Part shown: positions 26,086 to 33,820 of the stretch, in pieces | Position numbering within the stretch: position 1 is the first letter of the stretch | How the letters are laid out: each line of letters opens with the position of its first letter | Origin: Elusimicrobiota bacterium | GTDB lineage: Bacteria > Elusimicrobiota > Elusimicrobia > UBA1565 > UBA9628 | Direction: 5' to 3' | DNA length: 33,820 bases | Assembly (NCBI GenBank): GCA_016234805.1 | Contig: JACRNU010000016.1 | Location: 1-33,820 of the forward strand | Made by a program: the position numbers and the translations under genes | The notes under the pieces: model-generated | The model's database searches: none | Told to the model about the DNA's origin: nothing | What the model saw: the letters and a program-made list of their open reading frames with translations, nothing else

Positions 26086-27035
26086 TTCAGACCCAGCATG
26101 AGGCAGTTGAGCCCGCTGCCGATGCCGAGCAGTCCCACCGTGTTCCCGGCTTCGATGTGGCCGCGCTCGGCAGCCAGCGCTGCGGTCAGGGGCAAAGAGA
26201 CCGTGCCGATGTTGCCCAGATACTCGAAGGTGGTGAAGTCTTTGGCAGGGGGGACGCCGAACGCGGCAAGGATCTCGCGCTGGTGCACGCTGCCCACCTG
26301 GTGGCAGATCACCTTGTCCACGCCCCCGGCCGTCCAGCCCAGCTCGGAGAGGAAATCCTCCCAGGTGCGCTTGCCGAGCACGACCCCGTTCTTGAGCACC
26401 GCGACCGCGTCCGTGGTCATGACCTCCGCAAGACGGCCGCGGACCGCTCCTGGCCCGGGAACAGGGTCCACGCCCCAGCGGCAGATGCGGTGATGCTCGG
26501 GCGCTGCCCGGCCCACCCCTCCCAGCAACCGGTGGCCCGCGCCCCCGAACGAGCCGTCCGTGAGGAGCACCGCGACAGCCCCGGACCCGCCGGTCAGGGT
26601 GGCGAGGCAGTCCTTCCAGGTCTCCACGTCGCGGCGGCCGAGCATCCGCTCGATGGAGAGCTCGTTGATCTCGCGGGCGGACTCGGTCGAGGTCACCAAG
26701 CCCGCGCGGATCTGCCCGAGCTCGATGCGGTTGGCCACGTCCACCATGCCGTTGAGCACCCCGAGGCAGGCGTTGGAGATGTCGTAGACCGCGGCGCTCC
26801 CGCGCACGCCGAGCTTCTCGGCCACGGCGCACGCGGTGGCGGGCTCGAAGTTCTCCCTGCAGACCCCGGAGTAGACGAGGACGCCCAGGTCCGAGGGACG
26901 CACCGCGGTCCCTTCCAAAGCCTTGCGGCCCGCGGCCGCGGCCCCGTCCGAGAGCCGGAACCCGGGGTCCCACCAGCGCCTCTCGCGGATGCCGGTGAAG
27001 GCCTCGAGCTGTCCGGCCTGGATGCCCAGGAGCTT
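26079..27035 (-). CDS. oleA: OleA-type thiolase (head-to-head acyl condensation), 5' end missing
   Basis: OleA condenses two fatty acyl thioesters to a 2-alkyl-3-keto acid. From base 27035 the frame shows 318 residues of clear family sequence: GQLEAFTGIRERRWW, the nucleophile Cys90 (visible numbering) in YDISNACLGVLNG, His245 in CHQVGSVH, Asn275 in YLGNIGTVSLP and the end GIGSGLNCLMLG. The catalytic triad is intact. No ATG, GTG or TTG start and no ribosome site exist where the N-terminus should begin. About 35 residues that precede this point in characterised OleA are absent, replaced by the end of the megasynthase read in another frame. The listed start is therefore the first residue with family likeness, not a start codon. 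Confidence 0.85.
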   Translation of the reverse strand, partial: KLLGIQAGQLEAFTGIRERRWWDPGFRLSDGAAAAGRKALEGTAVRPSDLGVLVYSGVCRENFEPATACAVAEKLGVRGSAAVYDISNACLGVLNGMVDVANRIELGQIRAGLVTSTESAREINELSIERMLGRRDVETWKDCLATLTGGSGAVAVLLTDGSFGGAGHRLLGGVGRAAPEHHRICRWGVDPVPGPGAVRGRLAEVMTTDAVAVLKNGVVLGKRTWEDFLSELGWTAGGVDKVICHQVGSVHQREILAAFGVPPAKDFTTFEYLGNIGTVSLPLTAALAAERGHIEAGNTVGLLGIGSGLNCLMLGLKW

Positions 27036-30000
27036 GCCAGGCCCAGAGAAAAGCCCTTCATCTGGTAGATAATGAGCCCGTCCACCTTGAGGAATCCGTC
27101 GGCGACGATGGTCCGCGCCGCGTCGTCGGCCTCGGTGACCACGGCTTCCACCGTCACGAGCTTGTTGGACGGGATGACCTGGCCCCGGTAGACCCACTCG
27201 TGGGGCCGGCCGAGGACCATGGGGATCCATCGGAGGCCTGGCGCCGCCTTCCAGCGCTCGCGCGCCACGACCTTGAGCAGCTGCAGGAAGGACTCGAGCC
27301 CGAGCGAGCCGGGGCACACCGGGTCCTGATAGAAGTGCGCTTTGAAGAACCACTCCGAGGGGTCCACCCGCTTGACGCCGCGGATGTAGCCCAGGCCCCG
27401 GGGTCCGCCCTCCGGGAGATAGGCCTCCACGGAATCGAACATCAACAGACTGCGGGCCGGCATGGGCAGCCCCTTCGCGTCATAGCCTCCGGCGAGGTCC
27501 TCCGGCGTCAGGGGAGGCAGGTCTTCCAAGACGGGGAGGGAAGAGCCCGCTGCTTTCCCGTCAGGCGCCCAGGGAGTCACGCCGAGCACGCCCTTCTGCT
27601 CGGAGAGGGCCTTCTTGGAGAAAAATCCGAAGTAGGTGTCGCCCTTGTAGACGAGGCGGCTCCCAGCGCGGACCTCCATGTCGTAGTTCTGGATGATCAT
27701 GCCCACGGACTGCGAGACCTTGGCGAGCTTGATCCTCGTCGAGAGCGTCCCGGCGTCCGGGAGCACCTCCGAGTGGACCACGGCCTTTCCTCCGAGGTTG
27801 CGGAAGGAGAGGTCGGTTTCGCTGCACAGGGCGCTGCCGAGGTACGCGGCTAGCCACCCGCAGGGCTGGAGCGCGGCCTCGAGCAGGACCGCGAAGGGCA
27901 TCCCGGCTTGGCGGTTGGCGCGGAAGTACCAGGCGTCCGGCGGGACGTCATACTCGGCTTCGATCTCGGCTCCGGCCTCAAGCACCCAGGGCCGGCAGCC
28001 TTCGATGCGGGTGATCCTGTCGAGGAACTGGTAGGGCGGCCCTGGCAGCCGGGCGATGACGCGCTCCGAGTCGAACACCTTGTAGCGGTCCCCGAAAGCC
28101 TCGGAGGGCTTGCCCTTCGCGAACGCGAGGATGCGCTCCGGACCGAAGAGAGCGGTCGGCCGCTCGCCCGTCGCGGCCGCGGGAGCGGGGCGGCGGTCCT
28201 TCCACAACGCCTCCACCTTCTCCCGGGTGAGCCCAGCTACGCGGACCGACATGTCCGTGATGAGCACGATGGGCTTGCCGTCCGAATACATGAGGGCGTC
28301 GGCGATGGCGAAAGGCACGGGCCCGTAGCCGAGCTCCTTGACCGAGATCTCGTAGACCACCTCCTTCGTGGCGGGCAGGACCTGTCCCCGGCACTTGAGC
28401 TTGCTCCCCACTCCGGGGACAGGCTCGAACCAGCACTCGGAGGCCTCCCCGACCCAGCCCATCCGGAGCAGGAAGATCCTCAGGGTGTGCATGCAGCACT
28501 CGAACATCAGGGTGCCGGGCATGACCTGGTCGTCGATGAAGTGGCAGGTGAGGAACCAGTCATCGGGGCGGATGTCCGCCTCGGCCCTAATGAGGCCCAG
28601 CCCGTAGCGGCCGCCCTTCGGGTCGAGCTCGAGCACGCGGTCCACCAGCCGCATCTTTCCTTTCTGTCCCGGGATGCGCAGGGGCTCCCTGAGCCCGAGA
28701 GCGCTGAACGCGGACCCGAACGCGGCCGCGAGGTCTCCGGCCCTCAGGGCCCCGACCGCCTTGTCGTCCAAGGCCTCCCGCTTCATGGGGACCAGGTCCC
28801 GCCAATCAGCGGGCTTGCGGCCAGGCAGGGGCTTGCGGTCCAGCTCGGTGAAGACGATGCCCTTGCCCTGGGCCAGCTGGTCAGGGGTGAAGAACCCGGC
28901 GCAGCCCTTGCTCATGCTCAGCAGGGGCTCGCCGTTGACCGTGCTCTCGAACTCGAAGAAGAAGATGTAAGTGTCGCCCTGTCGGGCGAAGCGGAGGATC
29001 TTGATGTCGTACCTGATGACGTCTCCCGGCACGGGCAGGCCGCGGTGGAAGGTGGCGGTCGCGTCGAGGAGCCGGTACATGGCCAAGCCCCGGGTCTTGA
29101 GGTCGATCCCCAGATAGCCGGAGAGGAACAGGTCCGCCTGGCCGGCCTCCACCGCGATGCAGGTCGGGATGCGGCCGCCATCCAAATACCACGCTCCCTC
29201 GGCTACGTCGTGCTCCGTGACGACCCCGCCCGAGGTCATGGAAAGAGGCTCTCCCGAGACGGAGAGGATCCTGTCCACCAGCATGAGCGGCTCATCCGGA
29301 AGCCGCACCCTCGTGGGGAAGGAGTCGATCTCCGCGAAAGCGTTTCCGAGGACGTCGCCGATCCTGCCCACGGCGAAGCGAAGGCAGTCCTCGCGGGTGA
29401 GGAAGAGCTTGGGGACTGAACCGGGCGTCACCCCAGGGACCGCCGGAAGCGGTACAGTGTCGGCGGTCATCAGGCTGAGTACACGAAGCCTAGCCTGGGC
29501 ATTGGCCTCGGCCATGCGCAGGAACGCCTCGTGCGCCTTGATGGCCGCGGCTTGGGCGGAGGCGATGCCTGCGAGCACGGGGTGGCCGGATCCTGGAACG
29601 ACAGGGGCCGCGGGCAGAGTCCGCTTCGGGGCTGGAGCGTGCTGGACCACATGAAGGGCAGGGGAAGAGACCTGGGCCGGCAGCGGAGTCTTGACCGGAG
29701 GCGCGGCAGGAGTCCGCGTCTCAGGCTTGGCAGGGGGAGAAGGCTTGGGGCCGGGACAGGCGTCAGGAAGGCCGCGCTGGATGGGGACTGACACCGCGTG
29801 CTTGGCCGGGAGCGCCGGCTCGGCATGGCCCAGGACGCGGGTCTCGAACCCGTAGAGGGCCGCGAGATCGACCGTGCTGCGCTCCGCGACCATGGCAGCG
29901 GCCAGCCTCAGGATCGAGGACGCGCCTTCCTGGTCGCGCACGCACGCTGAGCGGGCCAGGTGCGGCCTGTCCCCGAGGATCTTGGAGACCATGCGGCTGC

Positions 30001-33000
30001 AGGTGTTGCGCGGCCCCATCTCCAGGAACACCCGGAACCCATCTTGGTACGCGCGGTCCACGAGGACCGGGAAATCGATGCCGGAGACGGCTTGGGCCGT
30101 GACCGCCTGTGCCGCGGAATCCTTGTCCACCGGGTAGGACCTGCCCCAGGCCCCACTGTAGAAGCGGACACCGGCCGGAGTCTCGGTCGGGAGCGTATGG
30201 AGCTCGCGATAAGCTTCCTCCACCTCCCGGGCCACCTTGCAGTGCACGGTCGTGACGCCCTGCAGGGGCAGGAAGGTGCCTCCCAGGCCGGCCACGAGCT
30301 TGCCCACGGCCTGGCGAGTGCCTCCGACCACGCACTCCTTGGGCGTGTTGACGATGAGGAGGAACGCCTGCTCCATCTTGTCCACCGCGGTGCGCACGAG
30401 CTTCTCCGGCCGGTCGATGACGCCGAGGACCCAGTCCACGGCCTCGTGCGCGGCCAGGCCCCAGGCCTTGCGCGCGGCGTCGCAGCGGCCCGCGAGGTCG
30501 CTGACGAAGAGGCTCGACCGGTCCATGCGCCGCAGCATCTCATCGCGGTCCTTCCAGGCGCGCATGGCGAAGAGCCCGGCGGTCTCGCCGAGGCTGTAGC
30601 CGATGACCCCTTCGGGCGACACGCCTAGGGAGCGCACGAGGTCGCTCATGGCCACGCCATGGGAGACCTGGCCGAAGATCATGCCCCGGTGGTCGCGGCT
30701 GAGCTTCTCGGCCGCGCGTGCCTCCCAGCCCTCGGGCCAGGAACGGCGCCAGGGGAAGAACATGTCGGGACGGAACTGGTCCCTGAGACGCTTGTTCTGT
30801 GTGTCCTGCTTGCGGGGGATATCGGGCCACTGCGTCCAGACATCGCTTCCCATCCCGATGTACTGGTTGCCGGAGCCGGGGAACACGAAGGCGACCTTGC
30901 CCTCCGGACCGACCGGCTCAGGCGAATAGAAGACGCGGTCCAGGCCCTGGATCGGGACCCCGGGGTCCGCGATGAGGGAACGCTCCGCGAGCCCCAGCTG
31001 GCTGACGAGCTCGTCTTTCCCGCGCGCGACGAACGCCACGCCGAGCTTGCGGCGGCCGGAGCCGGCCGGGCGCGCCGCGAACCAGTCCCGGGCGAGAGCC
31101 TCGATGCCGCGGGAGGCCGGCTGCTCTCCGAGCCAATCCCTGAGCCCGGCGATGCCCGCGGTCAGGGCGGGAGGGGTGTTCTCCTCCACGCTGAACAATC
31201 CCTCGTTCCTCGCGCCGAGAGGCTGGCACCGTTCGACCGTCGACACCCCCGCGTCCACCTGGGATTCCAACCCCTCGAGCACGACGTGCACGCAGTCTCC
31301 GCCGAGGCCGACGCTGCTCACGCCCGCGCGCCGCGGCCCGTCCTCCCGGTTGTGCAGCCAGTACTGGGGGGACCGAGGGGCGTGGAAGCGCTCGCCCGCG
31401 TGCTTGAACTCGTCGCGGGCCTCGCGCAGGCCGAGGGGGGGCAGGATCTCCTGGTAGAGGGCCAGCGCGGCCTTCACCAGGGAGGCCATGCCTGCGGCCG
31501 CGCCCGCGTGCCCCACGACCTCCTTGACGCTGCCCAATGCCAGGCCGGGCCTCTTGGAGGCCCCGAAGAAGCGGGCGAGGGACGCGGCCTCTGCCTCGTC
31601 CTCGGCCGGGATGCCGCTGCCGTGGCCCTCCAGGTAGGACACGGAGGACGGCTTGACGCCCGCGTCCTCGTAGGCGCGTTCGAGCGCCGTCCCGTACTCC
31701 GCGGCGCGGCCGATGCCCCGGATGACCCCGTAGATCCGGTCGCGGTCGCGCAGGGCGTCCCCGAGCCGCTTGAGCACCACGGCCCCGGCCCCCTCGCCGA
31801 GAACGGCGCCGTCCGCGTCCCGGTCGAACGGAGCCGCGCTCCCGTTCGTCGAGGCCGAGCGGCTGGACTCGAAGGCGCGGCAAGAGCGCTCGTCTCCGGC
31901 CAGGTCCACGGCCCCGGCCAGGGCGGTGTCGAGCTCGCAGCGCTGAAGCGCCCGGACCGCGGCGTGGAGGGCGTTGAGGCCCGAGGTCTCCTCGGAGGCG
32001 ATCGTGAAGCTCGGGCCGCCGATGCGGAACTCGCGGGCCACGCGGCTGGCGATGATGCCGCCCAGCGCGCCCATGGTCCGGTTGGCGGAGAGCGGCGGCC
32101 CCGCCATGCCGCGAGCCTCCTCGGGCAGGGACCAGCGCAGGTGGAAATCCGCAGTGTGGACGTCTAGCTCCATGCCGATGAAGACCCCGGTCCTCTCGTG
32201 GTCCCGGTCGAGCGCCCCGGCGTCGCGCAGGGCGGCCTCGGCCACCTGGAGCATGAGGACCTGCTGAGGGAGCATCTCGGAGAGCTCCTTCGGGGGGATG
32301 CGGAATGCGGAGGGGGAGACCTCCAGGTCCGGGACCAGGCGGCCTGCCTTGTCCGAGGATCCGGCCAGCACCGCCTCCTGGAAGGCGCGCAGCCTAGTGC
32401 CCCCTCCGATGCCTTGGAAGGGGCCGACCGGGCAGGGCGCCGCGTCCTCGCCCGCCCGAGGCGGCTCGGGCCGCCCTTTGGGACGGCGGTGCGGGGGGAC
32501 GTGCTCCTCGAGCAGGACGTGGCCGTTGATCCCGCCGAAGCCGAAGGAGGAGACTGCGGCTTTGCGCGTGACCCCCTCGGAGCGCGGGGTCCAGGCCGCG
32601 GCCTCGGTCTGGACGCGGAAGGGACTGCCGTCCAACGCGATGCGCGTCCCCGGCTTGGAAAAGTTCGCGGACGGAGGCAGGATCCCGTTCTTGAGGCCCA
32701 GCAGGACCTTCATGAGTCCGGCCGCGCCCGCGCCCGTGAGAAGGTGCCCGACGTTCGACTTGACCGACCCGATGCTGGTCTGTCCGGGCCGCCACCCATC
32801 AGGCCCCCAGAGCGCCTGGAGGCTGCGGAACTCGGCCGCGTCGCCCACCGGAGTCCCGGTCGCGTGGCACTCGATGAGGTCCACGTCCGATGGGCTCCAG
32901 CCCGCCCGGTTGTAGGCCGTCCTCATCGCGCGCAGTTGGCCTCCGCCCTCGGGAGCCAGGAGACTGCCGTCGATGTCGTTGGAAAGCCCGAAGCCCCGGA

Positions 33001-33820
33001 TGACAGCGTAGACCTTGTCCCCAAGGGCTTCGGCGTCCGAGAGCCTTTTCAGAAGGAAGAGTCCCGCGCCCTCGCCCACCACGAGGCCGTCCGCGGACTC
33101 GTCGAAGGCCGAGCACCGGCCCGACGCGGAAAGCGCGCGCAGTTGGGTGAAGCCCATCTGGGTGTAGAGGCAGTCCGGCCGCGAGATGCCTCCGGCCAGC
33201 ATGGCGTCGGCCCGGCCCTCGAGGAGCTCGTCCGCAGCCAGCTTGAGAGCGTAGATGGACGAGGCGCAGGCCGCGTCCAGCGTGTACGACCCGCCGCCGA
33301 GGCCCAGCGCCCTGGCCAGCATGGGGCCGGGAAGCCCGGCCGCGTAGCGGTTGAGAGGGGAGACCGCTGCCCCGGCGCGGGGAAGGGACGGGCCGCTACC
33401 CGTCCTCAGCGGAGGCGGCACGTCCGCGCCAGGAACACCGGGCGCGGACAGGACGCGCTCCCGCAGAGCGTCCTCGAGAGCTCCGCGGCAGAAGGCGGAG
33501 AACAGGTCCGTGGGGAGAGCGATGTTCCCGATCACGACGCCCACGCGGCGGCGGTCGAGCCTCTCATCCGGCACCGCGTCCTCCATGGCCATCCTGCCCG
33601 CGTGCAGGGCGAAGTGGAAGGAAGGGTCGAGTTCCTTGATGAGCGCCGGATCGAGGTTCAGGCCGGCAGTCTCGAGCTCGAACCCGTCGATGTAGCAGCC
33701 GGCCGTGGAAGCCACCTTGTCGGAGGTCCCGGCCACGGGATCGTAGGCGGCGGCAGGGGGCATGATCCAGCGTCCCGCGGGAACCTCGCGGACAGCGGAC
33801 CGGCGAGCGACGATGTCGGA
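26693..33820 (-). CDS. PfaC-like megasynthase: KS - KS/CLF - AT - four FabA-like hotdogs (runs off right edge)
   Basis: The open frame continues past the window end; numbers here count from an internal Met at 33763. KS1 (1-425) has the triad Cys166, His300, His340. A second KS (about 475-830) has Glu592 in place of the Cys, as in a chain-length factor. An AT (about 955-1300) has FPGSGNQ, Ser1057 in GYSLGE and His1174. A Pro/Ala linker follows (1310-1400). Four hotdog domains follow (about 1480-1635, 1690-1855, 1905-2050, 2100-2242). Hotdogs 2 and 4 keep His1741/Glu1755 and His2143/Glu2157; hotdogs 1 and 3 lack the His. This is the PfaC plan of PUFA synthases with an AT added. No ACP, KR or ER is visible. 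Family sequence ends near 27038; the last 115 residues are out-of-frame oleA. Confidence 0.88.
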   Translation of the reverse strand, partial: SDIVARRSAVREVPAGRWIMPPAAAYDPVAGTSDKVASTAGCYIDGFELETAGLNLDPALIKELDPSFHFALHAGRMAMEDAVPDERLDRRRVGVVIGNIALPTDLFSAFCRGALEDALRERVLSAPGVPGADVPPPLRTGSGPSLPRAGAAVSPLNRYAAGLPGPMLARALGLGGGSYTLDAACASSIYALKLAADELLEGRADAMLAGGISRPDCLYTQMGFTQLRALSASGRCSAFDESADGLVVGEGAGLFLLKRLSDAEALGDKVYAVIRGFGLSNDIDGSLLAPEGGGQLRAMRTAYNRAGWSPSDVDLIECHATGTPVGDAAEFRSLQALWGPDGWRPGQTSIGSVKSNVGHLLTGAGAAGLMKVLLGLKNGILPPSANFSKPGTRIALDGSPFRVQTEAAAWTPRSEGVTRKAAVSSFGFGGINGHVLLEEHVPPHRRPKGRPEPPRAGEDAAPCPVGPFQGIGGGTRLRAFQEAVLAGSSDKAGRLVPDLEVSPSAFRIPPKELSEMLPQQVLMLQVAEAALRDAGALDRDHERTGVFIGMELDVHTADFHLRWSLPEEARGMAGPPLSANRTMGALGGIIASRVAREFRIGGPSFTIASEETSGLNALHAAVRALQRCELDTALAGAVDLAGDERSCRAFESSRSASTNGSAAPFDRDADGAVLGEGAGAVVLKRLGDALRDRDRIYGVIRGIGRAAEYGTALERAYEDAGVKPSSVSYLEGHGSGIPAEDEAEAASLARFFGASKRPGLALGSVKEVVGHAGAAAGMASLVKAALALYQEILPPLGLREARDEFKHAGERFHAPRSPQYWLHNREDGPRRAGVSSVGLGGDCVHVVLEGLESQVDAGVSTVERCQPLGARNEGLFSVEENTPPALTAGIAGLRDWLGEQPASRGIEALARDWFAARPAGSGRRKLGVAFVARGKDELVSQLGLAERSLIADPGVPIQGLDRVFYSPEPVGPEGKVAFVFPGSGNQYIGMGSDVWTQWPDIPRKQDTQNKRLRDQFRPDMFFPWRRSWPEGWEARAAEKLSRDHRGMIFGQVSHGVAMSDLVRSLGVSPEGVIGYSLGETAGLFAMRAWKDRDEMLRRMDRSSLFVSDLAGRCDAARKAWGLAAHEAVDWVLGVIDRPEKLVRTAVDKMEQAFLLIVNTPKECVVGGTRQAVGKLVAGLGGTFLPLQGVTTVHCKVAREVEEAYRELHTLPTETPAGVRFYSGAWGRSYPVDKDSAAQAVTAQAVSGIDFPVLVDRAYQDGFRVFLEMGPRNTCSRMVSKILGDRPHLARSACVRDQEGASSILRLAAAMVAERSTVDLAALYGFETRVLGHAEPALPAKHAVSVPIQRGLPDACPGPKPSPPAKPETRTPAAPPVKTPLPAQVSSPALHVVQHAPAPKRTLPAAPVVPGSGHPVLAGIASAQAAAIKAHEAFLRMAEANAQARLRVLSLMTADTVPLPAVPGVTPGSVPKLFLTREDCLRFAVGRIGDVLGNAFAEIDSFPTRVRLPDEPLMLVDRILSVSGEPLSMTSGGVVTEHDVAEGAWYLDGGRIPTCIAVEAGQADLFLSGYLGIDLKTRGLAMYRLLDATATFHRGLPVPGDVIRYDIKILRFARQGDTYIFFFEFESTVNGEPLLSMSKGCAGFFTPDQLAQGKGIVFTELDRKPLPGRKPADWRDLVPMKREALDDKAVGALRAGDLAAAFGSAFSALGLREPLRIPGQKGKMRLVDRVLELDPKGGRYGLGLIRAEADIRPDDWFLTCHFIDDQVMPGTLMFECCMHTLRIFLLRMGWVGEASECWFEPVPGVGSKLKCRGQVLPATKEVVYEISVKELGYGPVPFAIADALMYSDGKPIVLITDMSVRVAGLTREKVEALWKDRRPAPAAATGERPTALFGPERILAFAKGKPSEAFGDRYKVFDSERVIARLPGPPYQFLDRITRIEGCRPWVLEAGAEIEAEYDVPPDAWYFRANRQAGMPFAVLLEAALQPCGWLAAYLGSALCSETDLSFRNLGGKAVVHSEVLPDAGTLSTRIKLAKVSQSVGMIIQNYDMEVRAGSRLVYKGDTYFGFFSKKALSEQKGVLGVTPWAPDGKAAGSSLPVLEDLPPLTPEDLAGGYDAKGLPMPARSLLMFDSVEAYLPEGGPRGLGYIRGVKRVDPSEWFFKAHFYQDPVCPGSLGLESFLQLLKVVARERWKAAPGLRWIPMVLGRPHEWVYRGQVIPSNKLVTVEAVVTEADDAARTIVADGFLKVDGLIIYQMKGFSLGLASSWASRPDSSRPSPASARGAGGTPGSGSRTGPRPRAARLWKGPRCVPRTWASSSTPGSAGRTSSPPPRAPWPRSSACAGAPRSTTSPTPASGCSTAWWTWPTASSSGRSARAW

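Noticed and set aside
27045-27056. Programmed -1 frameshift slippery site at the synthase/oleA junction
   Set aside because: No X-XXY-YYZ heptamer in the zero frame was found near the junction and no strong downstream stem is obvious. The missing OleA N-terminus is also not explained by a frameshift alone.
27036-27353. ATG 27353 as the start of oleA
   Set aside because: The residues from this ATG to 27036 are a frame-shifted reading of the fourth hotdog domain and show no OleA likeness. The HYLPDEG string that resembles an OleA N-terminus comes from the codons of IIYQMKG read in another frame.

Overview
The window is GC-rich chromosomal DNA from a Gram-negative bacterium. LolA, an outer-membrane POTRA protein, RodZ and PgpA all imply a two-membrane envelope. 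The gene mix (reductive pyrimidine catabolism, oleABCD, PUFA-synthase-like megasynthase) is of a kind found in deep-branching or metagenome-derived phyla. An Elusimicrobiota-like or Myxococcota-like source is a weak guess, because no marker here settles the phylum. No rRNA, tRNA, CRISPR array, insertion sequence or phage gene was recognised.

Left part (1-14200, + strand): a partial gene tail, then a secreted protein with an HEXXH zincin motif and three Cys-containing repeats. A long, tightly packed housekeeping and envelope operon follows: rpsO, pnp, accB, ftsK, lolA, rodZ-like, pgsA, pgpA, a single-POTRA outer-membrane protein and a secreted HEAT-repeat protein. Most junctions overlap or have very short gaps. 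A separate secreted Cys-rich protein with a likely terminator closes this part.

Middle part (14260-22540): two convergent operons encode a complete route from uracil or thymine to central metabolism. preT-preA (+ strand) reduce the pyrimidine. The minus-strand operon encodes a small helical protein of unknown role, beta-ureidopropionase, dihydropyrimidinase, a class III aminotransferase and CoA-acylating (methyl)malonate-semialdehyde dehydrogenase. The expected products are acetyl-CoA or propionyl-CoA. The two operons meet tail to tail and share the bases of their stop codons. Good sigma70-type promoters are visible at both outer ends.

Right part (22566-33820, - strand): a long-chain hydrocarbon locus. 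A megasynthase running off the right edge (KS - Cys-less KS/CLF - AT - four FabA-like hotdog domains, PfaC-like) is followed immediately by oleA, oleB, oleC and oleD. This linkage suggests that polyunsaturated acyl chains are handed directly to the head-to-head condensing Ole enzymes to make a long polyene. At the megasynthase/oleA junction the synthase has no stop codon where its family sequence ends, and oleA has no start codon or N-terminus and lies in the -1 frame. This is either a small deletion (real or assembly) or an unusual frameshift fusion, and it is the most pressing point to check.
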